A stretch of 64,000 bases of DNA from Fulvia fulva (GCF_020509005.1 NC_063014.1:2232001-2296000), one strand, 5' to 3'. Numbered from the stretch's first letter, positions 50,470 to 62,200 are shown. Made by a program: numbers and translations. Notes: generated by a model from the sequence alone, not told the origin.

Positions 50470-52163
50470 TCACATTCGATCCGGAAGGTGAGCTGGTGAG
50501 ATTCCGTCCACCGTGAAGTCTTCCAATAGACGGTCATAATCCCACCTCAAGCGATCTTTGTCCCGCTTCAACCTCCCTACATCGTCAGCTTTCCTACTCT
50601 TCACATAGTCAAGAGATTCCGCCAGCAACATTTCTGGAGAGGACCTGACCACAAGCAAAGACTCAGTGTAAAGACGACACTTGACCGTGGCGAGCAAATC
50701 GAGCTGCCGATGCCTCTTGACAAAAGTCTCCAATCGATCTCTAAACACGAAAGTATCCCAGAGAAACAGCTCGCGAAGAGCCGGCAGCCGACTGGAGAGG
50801 ACTGTGTCTACGAACACGGTAGTGGCCGGCGCTTCAGGGCTGCCAACGAGGTGCAGACTTCTGAGTCGCGGTGTCCCAACGATAAGATCGACGACTGGGG
50901 CCAGGTCCACTGTGGGAAGGCTACGGTATTCATCTCCATAGCAATGGCGTACGTTGAGGCGAAGCTCGCGGGTCCCATGAACCGCTTACCCCAACATCTG
51001 AAGCATACCAGGGTTCCTCGCGAGCATGTCGATGGTGATTGTATAGTCGAAGGCTGAACTGCTCACATCGAAAGTGGGAACATCCAGCTCGGCCACAATT
51101 AATGCTTCAAGGGTGGTCTTGAAGTGCCTCATCGAATCTTCCCGCTGTGGTCGCTTGAACAGCTTAGACCAAGTGTTCATATGATTCTTCGTTTCTGGCA
51201 GCGATCCGTAGAGCTGCTTATACAGGCGCTCGCCGCCTTGGCCGCTGGCCCAGACGTCTTGACCAACGGTTTGTAGCGTAAGCTGTTCGAACTTCCCGGT
51301 GCTCTTGAGTGTTGACAAGAGCTCGACAAGTGTTTGCAGCTGCCTACCGCTGGAGCGAAGTCTAGTTCGCGCATCTTGGCTATGGCCCAGCGCTCTCTGA
51401 TCGCCTCAGCCCCTTCTGGCCCGTACCTGTCGATCACGGTTGCACGACGCCAGTCATGCTGTGTCAATTTGTAGTTCGCAGGGAAAGCTGCAGGTTTCGT
51501 GAAGTAGTCATACGCTTTCTCTGGATCAGCCAGCTCGTCGAAGTTGAGGGTCACTTCCTTCATTGCAGGGCCGAAGACTGGATGTGAGGCGAGCGCGAGC
51601 GCGATCTGGCGATCATCTTCGACACTAATTATGAACGTTGTATTCGTGAAGCTTTTCTCTGCAAAGCGAAGTGTAGTCATCTGGTTCAGTTTACGGGACG
51701 TAGACCTGAGCGCGAGAAGACCAGGATCCTCCGAGTAATACCATCGCCGGTAATCGTCAAGCAGCTCGTCCAGGATCATGTCGAAGACCTCTTGAGGGAT
51801 GCCCTCGATACCTTTTTGGGCCGACCCACGCCTTCCAGTACGGGCCTTCGCAGATCCGGTCTTGGACTTCGACAATTGCAGCCGTCTAGAGCCTTTTCTG
51901 GCGCTACCCCGTGCTTGCGAAGAAGAGGGCTCGTCGGCAGCAGGCTCATCTTCATCAGAGGCCCAGCTGAACTTTTCGGGCGTAAAGTGGCTAGGCTGCG
52001 CTCGCGCCTGCACAAGAGCATCAGCTTCTTGAGTGTAGATCCACGCTCTGTCCTGCAGCGTTTGAGCTTCACGCATTAGCTCCTGGGCTTGCTGACACAG
52101 CCGTTCCGCTGTGTGGCCCAGGAAGTTCGTGTTGGACATGTTGCGCTGTCTCTTCGGTGGCAT
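50470..52163 (-). CDS. F-box-like domain protein
   Basis: Probable substrate adaptor of an SCF-type ubiquitin ligase, judged only from the domain. Three exons on the minus strand, 52163-51348, 51282-50990 and 50920-50470, give 519 residues. Introns are inferred: 51283-51347 (GTAGGC...GAACAG, 65 nt) and 50921-50989 (GTAAGC...CCGTAG, 69 nt). Without them the frame shifts or meets a TAA. An N-terminal Gln/Ala-rich helix (residues about 20-60) is followed by a Ser/Lys-rich linker. The F-box-like motif (IPQEVFDMILDELLDDY then ALRSTSRKLNQ) is at about 120-165. The C-terminal half has leucine-rich segments (LRSLHLVG, LPALRELFLWDTF) and a charged helical end. An in-frame ATG at 52190 would add nine residues; MPPKRQRN was chosen as the more typical start. 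Confidence 0.75.
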
Positions 52164-52190
52164 GCTAGATTGTCTGTAGACGGGAACCAT

Positions 52191-53190
52191 GAAGGGATTG
52201 CTTCAAGGAGTGTACGAGTTGCATTTGTAGAGGGCTCGTCCCAATGGACAAAGGCGCACTCGCTCTCAACTAAGCGACTCAGCCCGCACGCGGCTCAGTG
52301 CGACATCGCATCGATCAGGGAAGTCGGATAAAGAGAAATTTGAACACCATATCGCGCTTATAGGTCCACCGTAGCCTTACAACCGTATCTTTCTTCCGAT
52401 ATCGCATACCTACAGATCAGCACTCCATGGACAGACTGCAACAAAAAGATGCGGTACGACTACGTCTAGCATAATCATGCACATTAAAGCGAATGCCCGT
52501 CCGTAAGCTGCGAACTTTGGGCCTCGCTGGTCACCATTTTGCCCGGGCCACACAGACCTGTTATGAGTTTCAGCCCATTGAGATCACCATTTACCTGGCA
52601 GCCAATCCCCTTTGTTATGAAGAGCGATATAGGGGCTGATTTGCCGCGCGCATTGCTGTTGTGGGCAGCCTGACGACCCGGGTTGAAAGTGTCTCGCGTA
52701 GCTTTGCTGTTGTTCAAATCTTATGACAAGTGCATCACCATATCGCTCGGACGTGCACATTGAGCATCACGTTTGTGGCTGTCCAAGACTCAGGCCGACC
52801 GTGACACTGACTCGAGGCTGGTGGCAAAGCCTGCTTTCAAGGTTCTGCTGGTAGCAGGCATTCAATATCTGCCTTAGACGACTATGAGTAGCTGAAGAAA
52901 GGCATCGCCAGGACCGGTTACAATCGCCGACTTCATCCTTCATAATAACAGAACTTCATTGAGTCAATATAGCGACTTGTCACGACGCAGGAACATATTT
53001 CTCGAAAGTCTCATGGAATATCGGTCGTGAGGCTCACATATATTGCGGTATTACTAGTGCCTCGGGTGACTGTCGACGCTCCATTTCATCGAGATATAAA
53101 AGAAGCAGTTGTCCCATTGCTGAAATTGCATCTCACTTAGACATCTCCATTCATACGTACAAGTACCACTCTACACACCGTCTGCACGCT
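52191..53190. other. Intergenic region between divergent genes
   Basis: No gene recognised. This is the probable shared promoter region of the minus-strand F-box gene and the plus-strand secreted-protein gene. The short open frames present lack recognisable features. Confidence 0.4.
53095..53102 (+). promoter_or_regulatory. TATA box of the putative secreted-protein gene
   Basis: TATAAAAG, 89 bp upstream of the ATG at 53191, followed by a CA/CT-rich stretch (CCACTCTACACACCG) typical of fungal transcription start regions. Confidence 0.55.
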
Positions 53191-53415
53191 ATGTATCTCT
53201 TTTTGCTGTTCTCTATTCTGCAATTTGCCTGTTCGCAGCGAACAGGTTGTGCAACGCAGACCTGTAGCACATCCGGGACTGTTAGAGAGGGTGTTAGTGT
53301 TCAGTTGACGGCCAGCGACTGGTACGGCATTCCCCATAATCGTTTATTCCAAACTCATGCCGATGCGGCAGCTCCCAGCCAGCCTAGAGGCATCGATCCC
53401 CTGCACCTGCGTTAG
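53191..53415 (+). CDS. Putative small secreted protein (effector-like)
   Basis: A 74-residue open frame. The first 16 residues (MYLFLLFSILQFACSQ) form a signal peptide with a hydrophobic core and a small-residue cleavage region (A-C-S). The predicted mature part is about 58 residues with two Cys (residues 20 and 25), polar and without a known domain. A TATA box lies 89 bp upstream. The gene is at the border of the gene island: RIP-mutated DNA starts about 120 bp after the stop. Size, signal and location are those of a candidate effector, but no homologue is recognised, an intron in the 3' half cannot be excluded, and the open frame is short enough to be chance. Confidence 0.45.
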   Translation: MYLFLLFSILQFACSQRTGCATQTCSTSGTVREGVSVQLTASDWYGIPHNRLFQTHADAAAPSQPRGIDPLHLR

Positions 53416-53594
53416 AAAAAGGACCGATGTTTCCCACAACGCTAATTGAGCGAAGACACCGAAACGAAGTCGCCGTCGTCCCGGAGCTTGCGTAGGGCCA
53501 CGACAGGTGGCTAAGTGTAGGGGCTGCCGAGCGATAATTACATGCATTCGGATACTAATAGCGTAGTATCTTAAACGAAAGGGAGACTACGCCC

Positions 53595-53636
53595 GTGGCT
53601 GTGGCTGTGGCTGTGGCTGTGGCTGTAGCTATAGCT
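53595..53636. repeat. (GTGGCT)n microsatellite
   Basis: About five perfect GTGGCT units followed by GTAGCT and ATAGCT units. The last units differ by G-to-A at TG, so the array sits on the border between unmutated and RIP-mutated DNA. Confidence 0.85.
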
Positions 53637-53676
53637 ATTAGTCTCTCCGCCTTAGCGATATAGATAGCGACACTTT

Positions 53677-53692
53677 CGATTAGTTAAAACTA
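53677..53692. repeat. Short palindrome
   Basis: ATTAGTTAAAACTAAT, arms of six or seven bases, in the RIP-like spacer between the gene island and the solo LTR. The rest of 53640-53782 shows nothing recognisable. Confidence 0.4.
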
Positions 53693-53782
53693 ATTTTGTG
53701 TAGCACCTATAAGGCTAGCCACTTCTCCTTATCCCCCTATTTGCCTTATCCCCCCTCGTACTAGCTTCGGACTTATATAATT

Positions 53783-54301
53783 GTCATGGTCTCCCCACAG
53801 AGTGTACAGAAGGTGGGGACAGAAGAGCCTCAGAGTGCTCAGAAGTCGTCAAGAAGTGACAGTCCAGCTTGGTGTGTGAGCGCCAAGAGTCACATGCCCC
53901 GCAACATTCACTACGGGACCCAGCCCTCCAAATTCACCCCTCTACCAAACCTTGACAGATTCACTTCGGCTCGTGACTGTGTGACTCACGGCACTCCCGC
54001 GAGCACCCGCGACTGCGCTGGACCCTGGAAGAAGCACGTGGAAGACTCGGAACGTAGGGCAGGTTGGAATAAGGTTTTGAGCAAAGCTACTGAGCGCGGC
54101 TCCGCACGGGTTAGCCCTGTTGATGCGGGGACACGCACTCGCGAGGGTCGCGTATAAATATCTGGCCTTCCCTAGGCCTCTCTTGCTTTCTTCGTCTTTT
54201 GTTTTGTGTAGTAATCATACTATACCCTTTTGCATCTGCACTTCGCACCTGCATTCTCGCTTTCACCCTTGCATCTCACAGGCCAGGCTCTCGCCCTGAC
54301 A
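53783..54301 (+). mobile_element. Unmutated solo LTR of the Gypsy-2 family
   Basis: A 519-bp LTR starting TGTCATGGTCTCC and ending CGCCCTGACA, flanked by ATAAT (53778-53782 and 54302-54306). It is the reverse complement of the Gypsy-2 LTRs and retains the CA and TG dinucleotides that are TA there. A TATAAATA box at 54153-54160 and downstream T/C-rich sequence mark the LTR promoter. The 123-codon open frame at 53786-54157 lies wholly inside the LTR and is not considered a gene. Confidence 0.92.
54153..54160 (+). promoter_or_regulatory. LTR TATA box
   Basis: TATAAATA in the solo LTR, about 140 bp before its 3' end, where the U3/R promoter of a Gypsy LTR is expected. The corresponding sites in both Gypsy-2 LTRs are also TA-rich and intact. 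Confidence 0.55.
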
Positions 54302-54424
54302 ATAATACTATAGTATAACGTAATATCGGTATATTTCTTTTTCCTAATAATATCGCTATATTATATTTCTATATACTATATCTTTATACCGCGTAAAAAC
54401 ACGTTCTATTATAAATAGATAGGT

Positions 54425-57070
54425 ATTGATATATAGATAGATAGATATTTTATTAAGCTGTTATAGTACCCTCCGGCCTATATAGCTATACTATCTTGTT
54501 TTTGTATATATAGAGGGGAAACCGTATTAGTAAAAAACTCCTCCTCTTTCCCGCCTATCTTTCCCCCCTCGTTCTCGTCTTAGATTTCCCTTATTAAGGG
54601 TACGCTAGTATTATAGGCCTGCCCTAACAACTACCCTATCTACAATTCCTCTAGCTTCCGCCTCTTATCTATCTACTCCTCTGTCTCGCTAGCTAGGCTA
54701 AACTACTAGAGGTATCCCTACTATAGTGTCGACTAAGAGATTTGGCGAATATTGCCTTTGTCCCTAATAATTAACTTATAGTCTCTCCTTCCCGCTTAGT
54801 GCCTCTAATTTCCCCTACCTCTCGCCTACTATAGGCATTGTAGTAGTATATATTCTAGGTTTTATAATAGGTAGCTATACTAGTAGGCTAGGCTTTAGAT
54901 ATCTAGTACGCGTCTCCTAAATAGGTAGGCCCTTAATCTAATATATTCGGACCTAATTTGGATCGCTATGCTTGCTTCGGCCCTTATTAGGTCCCTATAT
55001 AGCTAGTAATTATGTCTCTAGAAGGCTCGGAGTACTATCGGGCCTATTGTCTTAGGGAACTTCCTTTTTTAGTCCTACTCCTATAGGTAGCTTACTATCT
55101 ATTCTACTAGGCTTTAGGTCTTAGCCTTGCTCCCGCCGGCCTAGCGAGTCCTACGCTCCTCCTCTTTTCGTACTAGCTATTCGGTACTTGTCTATACGGC
55201 CGTAAAGGTAGTAAGGTCATCCTCTTTTTGGCTTGTCCTATGTCCGGCCCCTCTCCGGTAGCGGCTTTCTATCTTATTCTTTGCCTCCTAGATCGTAGTT
55301 TATACTAGGTAATCTGTCGTCTTTACCGCGTATAAAATTCTTATTCCCCGGATATACTGGCCGATTAGTAGTGTTCCCGTCTCTATTTCTACTATACTTA
55401 TTAACGTTATCTTATATACCCCTAGTATTCTATATAGGTTGCCTACCTATATCCTATTTAGGGGTTACTCTATCCGCTTCGGGATCGGCCTGCCTACGCC
55501 TCCTATTCCCTAAATCTATGCCCTGTATAATATAGCTAGTTTGATAATCGCCTTATATATTACCCTTACCTTATCGAACATTACTCCCTATATAGACGCC
55601 GTAAGCCTCTTTATTAAGGCTTCGTTAACTTACGCTCGACTCTAGGCTTTCTTAATCTATACGTTCTAGCTTAGCTTCGGGTCGAGCTAGATCCCTAGTA
55701 CTCGTAGCTCTACTAATAGCTTAGTCTTATAGCCTTAGATTCCTACAGCCGCCTTTATATTATAGTACGTTCTCGCTCTACTAAAGTATATAAGCTAGTA
55801 CTTTTCAGGGGCGAACCGGGCACTATACTTCTTTACCTACTCCTCGTATTTCTTATACCTATCTTTAAGGAGGCGATAGTTCTCCTCTATCGAGTCTAAC
55901 TAGGCTAGAATGTTTATATCGTCTACGAATCCCGATACTAAGGTTTACGGAGAGGTGAGTATCGGAATTAGGTTAGACATAAGTATTAGAAATAGGATAG
56001 GGGAGAGAGTAGATCCCTAAGGTATTCTAGCCTCTGCCTTTACCGGGTCGGACGTATACCTCCCTCGGACTAGGTATATCGTCCGTTCCTAGAGAAAGGA
56101 GTAGACGAACTTTATTACCTACTAGGGGATGCCTTTCTATTATAGGATATATATTAGCCTTTAGTATAAGACGTTATCGAAGGCTCCTACGATATCGAGG
56201 GATAGTAAGGACGCCGCTCGGTTCCTACTATAGTACTAGAGGGTCTGAATTTGCTCCGTAATTAGCTCTATTACTATTAGTATCGATCGCTAGCTTCTTC
56301 CCCCTATCTATATTACTAGGAGTACGTAGTTGTCCTCGGCTAGCTACGTAAGTCTAAGGGCTACTATCTTTTCTAGGACCTTCTCTATCGTATTTAGAAG
56401 TACGATTAGCCTATACGATTTGCGCTAAAGATAGTCCTCCTTCTATAGCTTACGTAGTACTACTATAATAGACTCTCTATACGGCTTCGGGTGATACCCT
56501 AGCCGTAGGTACGCGGTAAATAGGTTTTGAAGGCTCGGTACGATCTCTTCTCTATACTCTTTTAGTAGTAGGTTTAGTATCCTATCTAGGCCTAGGGCTT
56601 TTCGTCCTTTTAGCTTACTTATAACTCCTATTACTATATTAGAGCTAACCGCCTAATCTATGTCTAGGGGTTCCGGGTATATACTCGGGTCGATGTCTAT
56701 AAGGTCTACCTCTACTTACGTCGAAAAGAAATAGTCGGCTAATACTTTTGCCTTGCCCCGGAGCGTAGTCTAGGCAATTCCTTCGCGGTCTATAATTAGA
56801 GGGAAGTGAGGGGTTCGTTACTCTTTAGGTAGTCGTACCTATTTAGTTAGTCTCTATATCTATTCCGAGTGTTCTATAACGAGCGCGATCGTTGCTCTCT
56901 AGTCCTATAGCTTATCGCGTCGTATCTATACCTTCTTCTCTTATATCGCGCGATAGTATTGCTCCTACGCCTCTTAGGTATACTCCTTCGTCTACTATCG
57001 CCTTGCCCTTCTAGCCTCCTTTACCTTCGTAGAGTATTTAGGGGTCTAGAAGGCCTTCTACTACGTTAAG
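54425..57070 (-). mobile_element. LINE-D, 5'-truncated LINE on the minus strand
   Basis: The minus strand carries the 3' two thirds of a LINE-1/LINE-G family element. The tail (AATAAAATATC and TCTA repeats in reverse complement) is at 54430-54460. The RT palm lies near 55.92 kb, where the plus strand reads GTCTACGAATCCCG (minus GFVDD). The RT fingers are near 56.4-56.6 kb, and the endonuclease-RT linker reaches 57070. It lacks the endonuclease and gag. Stops are RIP-type throughout. No clear target duplication was found. Confidence 0.75.
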
Positions 57071-58664
57071 GGCCGTATAATATAAGTAGATTAGTTCTAT
57101 AATCGGGGAGGATCGAGGGTAGGGTAATAAGGAACTTTATATTAGTCAGTAGATAGAAACGTAAGGAGTACGCTACCCGGCGTAGTGTATGCCCCGAGCA
57201 AACCTACGAGGTATAGACGGCCGCTTTCTAGAGATAGGCTACGGTAACGCGAAGGGCGTCAAAACCTAGGGCTTAGTATATACTAGTAGCGACGGCTAAT
57301 ACTATCTATATAGCCCGAGAGGACGGATACGTATATTAGTTAATAGAGAGTACTAAAGGGCTTAGGCCTATAGAGGTAGATATTAGCTTAAGGAGCAAAT
57401 AGAGAGGGAGGGCGTAGAGGGAAGCTTTTACTCCGGGCTAACCTCTCGAAACGAGGCTATACGGTAGTACTAGATAAGTAGGAAAGCGCGGTTAAGACTT
57501 GTTACCTTATCTCGTAGCTAGCTTACTAAATACGATTCCTTCCTTACCCTCGACATCGTAGGAGCCTTCGACAACGTCTTATACTAAAGGCTAATACATA
57601 TCCTATAATAGAAAGGTATCCCCTAGTAGGTAACGAAGTTCGTCTACTCCTTTCTCTAGGAACGGACGATATACCTAGTCCTAGGGAGGTATACGTCCGA
57701 CCCGGTAAAGGTAGAAGCTAGAATACCTTAGGGATATACTCTCTCCCCTATCCTGTTTCTAATATTTATGTCTGATCTAATCTCCCTACTTACCTCTCCG
57801 TAAACCTTAGTATCGGGATTCGTAGACGACATAAACATTCTAGTATACTTCAACTCGATAGAGAAGAACTGTCGCCTCCTTTAAGATAGGCACAAGAAAT
57901 ACGAGGAGTAGGCAAAGAAGTATAGTGCCCGGTTCGCCCCTAAAAAGTACTAACTTATACACTTTAGTAAAGCGAGAACATACTATAATATAAAGGCGGC
58001 GGTAAGAATCTAAGGCTATAAGACTAAGCTATTAGCGGAGCTACGAGTACTAGGGATCTAGCTCGACCTAAAGCTAAGCTAGAATATATAGATTAAGAAA
58101 GCCTAGAGTCGAGCGCAAGTTAATAAAGCCTCGATAAAGCGGCTTACGGCGTCTATATAAGGAGCAATATTCGATAAGGTAAGAGTAATATATAAGGCGA
58201 TCGTTAGACTAGCTATGTTATACGGGGTATAGATTTAGGGAATAGGAGGCGTAGGCAAGCCGATCCCGAAGCGGATAGAGTAACCTCTAAATAGGATATA
58301 GGTAGGTAACCTACGTAAGATACTAGGCGTATATAAGACAACGTTAATAAGCACGGTAGAAATAGAGACGGAAAAACTACTAATCGGCCAGTATATCCGG
58401 GGAATAAGAATTTTATACGCGGCAAAGACGACAGATTACCTAGTACAAACTATAATCTAGGAGGTAAAGAATAAGATAGAAAGCCGCTACCGGAGAGGGG
58501 CCGGACATAGGACAAGCTAAAAAGAGGATGACCTTACTACCTTTACGGCCGTATAGACAAGTACCGAATAGCTAGTACGAAAAGAGGAGGAGCGTAGGAC
58601 TCGCTAGGCCGGCGGAAGTAAGGCTAAGACCTAAAGCCTAGTAGAATAGATAGCGAGCTACCTA
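57071..58664 (+). mobile_element. LINE-E, chimeric LINE with shared 5' module
   Basis: The first 0.48 kb (57071-57553) repeats 20914-21398 of LINE-C. From about 57547 the sequence is a LINE-1/LINE-G family RT starting at the LDIVGAFDN block, with FVDDINIL near 57815 and the thumb and C-terminal region to about 58664. There it is cut off by the Gypsy-3 LTR, so no tail is present. It carries RIP-type stops throughout. Confidence 0.75.
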
Positions 58665-59297
58665 TTATAGACGACTAACTACCCTAGTAAGTAAGGGCGC
58701 GCCTAGTGACCTTAGGACAGCTTGCGCGTAGGTGTATATACTTACCGGTCTACGGGCCGTGAAATATATATATAGTAGTCCTAGAAGAAAATAAATCTGA
58801 AATTTTTAGATTCCTATATTTTCGCCTTATAGAGAGATTCCTCGTAAATCCCTAGCTTCCTACTAAGGTCGCCTCCTAACTGTATATATCTCAGCAGTAC
58901 CCCTATATACCCCTACTACGTAATTAACCGTTAAAGGTTAACGAGATTCGACGCGTAAATTTCAGGGTCTAAAGGGGCCCTTAGCTCGTTAACATATCCT
59001 CTCCTATTACGAAACTATCCCTAGTTTCACCTTCGCTACGCTAATATAGACTAAGAAACTATACCTATAAGTTATACGTAAAGAAGGCGGATCCGGCGGC
59101 TAGTCAAGTAGTTAGTCTAGAGATATTAAGGAGATCGTAAGTTCATTCTATAAGGGGCTAAGGAGGCCAAGTCAAAGTCTAGTCTTCGTAGTAAGCCTAC
59201 TTCTAAATTAAGGATATAGCCTAGAAATTAGTCAAGTACGCTAGAAACTAGGTACTTGAACTAGAAGCTAGTTTAACTAAGGTTATAAACCAAAACC
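58665..59297 (-). repeat. Gypsy-3 3' LTR
   Basis: About 630 bp. It matches, inverted, the split LTR at 2477-3028 plus 9407-9480. Termini are inferred from where the two copies stop matching (about TATAGACGACT on the outer side and AAGGTTATA on the inner side) and are uncertain by a few bases. Confidence 0.65.
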
Positions 59298-62200
59298 ACT
59301 AAGTGAACTCCTTACGCCTAAGAAAAAAAGAAATAATAGAGTCCTATCCCTCCTTTAACCTAAATCCTAGTGAATTTGGCCATCTCCTCCGTAGTAAGGT
59401 TATAAGGCCGTACCTATAGTCTCGTCGGCTTAGATTCTAGTTTCGGAAGTATAGTAGCCCTATTAATGCCTATTAGAAGTATATTGTCATCCTCTTCGTC
59501 GTTAGATTCGGACGTAGTAGGTCTGTTCTTGTTCGGAAGATCGCCTTTTTCGACATTCTTGACATCAACCCTATCCTCTAGCGCTATAATGTCTTTAGCG
59601 TTAGGAAGATTAAGCTCCGGGTCCGGTCTTAACTATAGGATCAGCTTTAGGTTCTCTCGGGCTTATATACCCTTTAACCTCGTACTATCAAGCTCTTCGA
59701 GGACGTATATACTAAACCCCGAGTACACCTTAGCTATACGATACGGCCTAAGCTAGCGGTACCTAATCTTTCTAGATAGGTCATCCTTATACGGCTTATC
59801 GAACTTAACTACAAGATCTCCGACCTAGAACCCCTAGAAGTTAATACTACGTTTAGTATTAAAGTATTCCTTACTTAGGGTACGAAGCCTTACTCTTCGT
59901 AACTATAACTCCTAAAGACTTATGTCCCGTATCTATAACTAACGCGCCCGAATAGCTAATAGCTCCTCCGTTGATCTAATAGATCCCTATTTATAGTTCG
60001 CCTATATCGGGTATTCTACCTCGATCGGGAAAATAGTACGATAGCTATATAGAACCTCCGCCGGCGTTATGCCCGTAATTCTAGATACCGTGGTTCTGTT
60101 AGCCTAAAGCACCGTAGTAATCTATCGTTCCTAGGACTTATAGGTGTTCTTAGTAAGCTTAGCTAATGTAGCTAGAATAGGTCGATATCCTACTTCTATA
60201 GTTATATTTAACTACGGATAGTAGAGTAAGATCCGGATATGCTTAATACCTATACTAATAAGCATCCTCTCCACCTCCCCTTTGTTAATACTAGCGTTAT
60301 TAAGCACAATCTAATAGTAGTATCTATACCGGCTAAACACTATCTCGTATAGGAACTTAGTAATCGCTCGCGAATTTAGAGGCTTCCGTACGACCTTCGC
60401 CTTAATCTATCTACTTAGAGCTTCTCGGGCGATAAGTAAGTACCCGTTTCTATATACGTAGACGGGATCGTAGTACTACCTCTCTCCTATAACCTACTAA
60501 GTCGATAAGTGCATTTCTCCTACTCTCTAGTTACCTTCGCGAAAGTTATAAGGAGTATAAGTCCTTACCTAATTCGACACGTCGGAGAAGTAGCCCTTCT
60601 AGTAATACCGGCTAGTAATAAGATTATATACTAGCTCTATACTCCGGTAACTATACTTTTCGTAATAGTACATTACGATCTCTTTCTAAGTATTATTATC
60701 GTCTACTACTAGCTATATCGGTATACCCCTTCGCCGCTAATAAAACAAGAGCTTGTCTCTTAAGTAGTACCGAGGACTCTTCTTAACGAGGTTTCGATAC
60801 TTAGCCCGGGTGACCCCTTCCGGTCGTGTTCGATATACTAGAATATAAGCTATAAGCTCGGAATTCTCACTATACTAGGGTTCGAGGAGTCGTTTACGCT
60901 CTAGAATAACGGAGAAAGTGTTAACTAGCTCGGCGTAACGGAAGAATTTGTCGTTAATTATCTTATTAATATTATTGTTAGGTTCCCTAAGCTCCTTAGC
61001 TATAGGTAGTTTACGAGATAGTATATCCGGTCCGGAGTACTTCTTCCTATCGATATACCTTACTTCAAAGGTAAATAGCCGAATCTAAGCAACCTACCTT
61101 ACTATTATAGAGTTTAGAATGTCGGATACTAGCCGATTTAACTACTATACTAGCGTTTTAGCATCAACTTTAAGGATGAAGTCTACTCCTACGAGGTAGC
61201 GCTATACCTTCTTAAGGCCCTTTAGTACTCCGAGGCACTCCCGCTTTCCTATATCGTACTTAGCCTCGTTTACGTTCTAGGTACCGCTCTTATACCTTAC
61301 CGGGTGTCTTTATCGAGTATTATCTAGTAATTCCTACGATATTATATAACCCTACCTAATGCTACTTGTATTAATAGAAACAAAGATCCTACTAGCTCCT
61401 AGGGCGTAGGAGATAGTTACTAACGCTAGTGCTATTACTAAGAATCTTACTAGGTTCTCTTTCGAGAACTGCTTATTCTTAGTCTAGACAAACTCGACGT
61501 CCTTCCTTAAAAGCTTATATATTGGCCGAGCGACGATCACGAACTAGGGGACCTAAATCCGGAAGTAAATATAGATCCTAATATAAACTCGAACGTCCTT
61601 TACGTACTTTAGGGTTAGCTAGTTCAAGATCTTAGCTCCTACCTTAGGATCTAGATAGCGGCCGCTCGGGCTAGTAATATAGCCTACGATCTTTAGGGTC
61701 TTATAAAGCCACTACGACTTCTCCCCTACGACTACCGCTCCGGCCCTCTCTATGTCCGTAAGAACAAGATTAAGGGATATAATGTATTCTACGACCTATT
61801 ATCAAAGACTAGGCTCTACCTTAGCGTCACTATAGTCCTTAGTAGGACCTTTTACGCCGATATCGTTAAGAAATAGTTTTGCTCGGTAAGAAATATAGTC
61901 TATTAACACCTTAGCTATTGCCCGTACGAACTAAGTAACTAAGTTCGTCGTACCCTATAGTAACGTTATATACCGTATAAGCCTAAGAGGCGTTATAAAG
62001 GCCGTTAAGTCTCGGCTACTTTCGTTAAGCGTAATCTAGTCGTACCCCGAAAACAAGTCTACTAAAGAGGCTACTCTATACCTAGTAAAGTCTTCCGAGA
62101 ACCCGTCCGTATCTAGGGGAATGTTCGTATCCCTTATCGTTACCTCGTTTAAGAGTATAGCGGAGTTAATTAACCTATATAGTATAGCTTTACTATTTAG

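Noticed and set aside
50921..51347. F-box gene as a pseudogene
   Set aside because: Both apparent breaks are removed by short introns with acceptable splice sites, so an intact gene is the simpler reading, though unproven without transcripts.
53786..54157. 123-codon open frame
   Set aside because: It lies entirely inside a solo LTR with a perfect ATAAT duplication and is destroyed in the other LTR copies.
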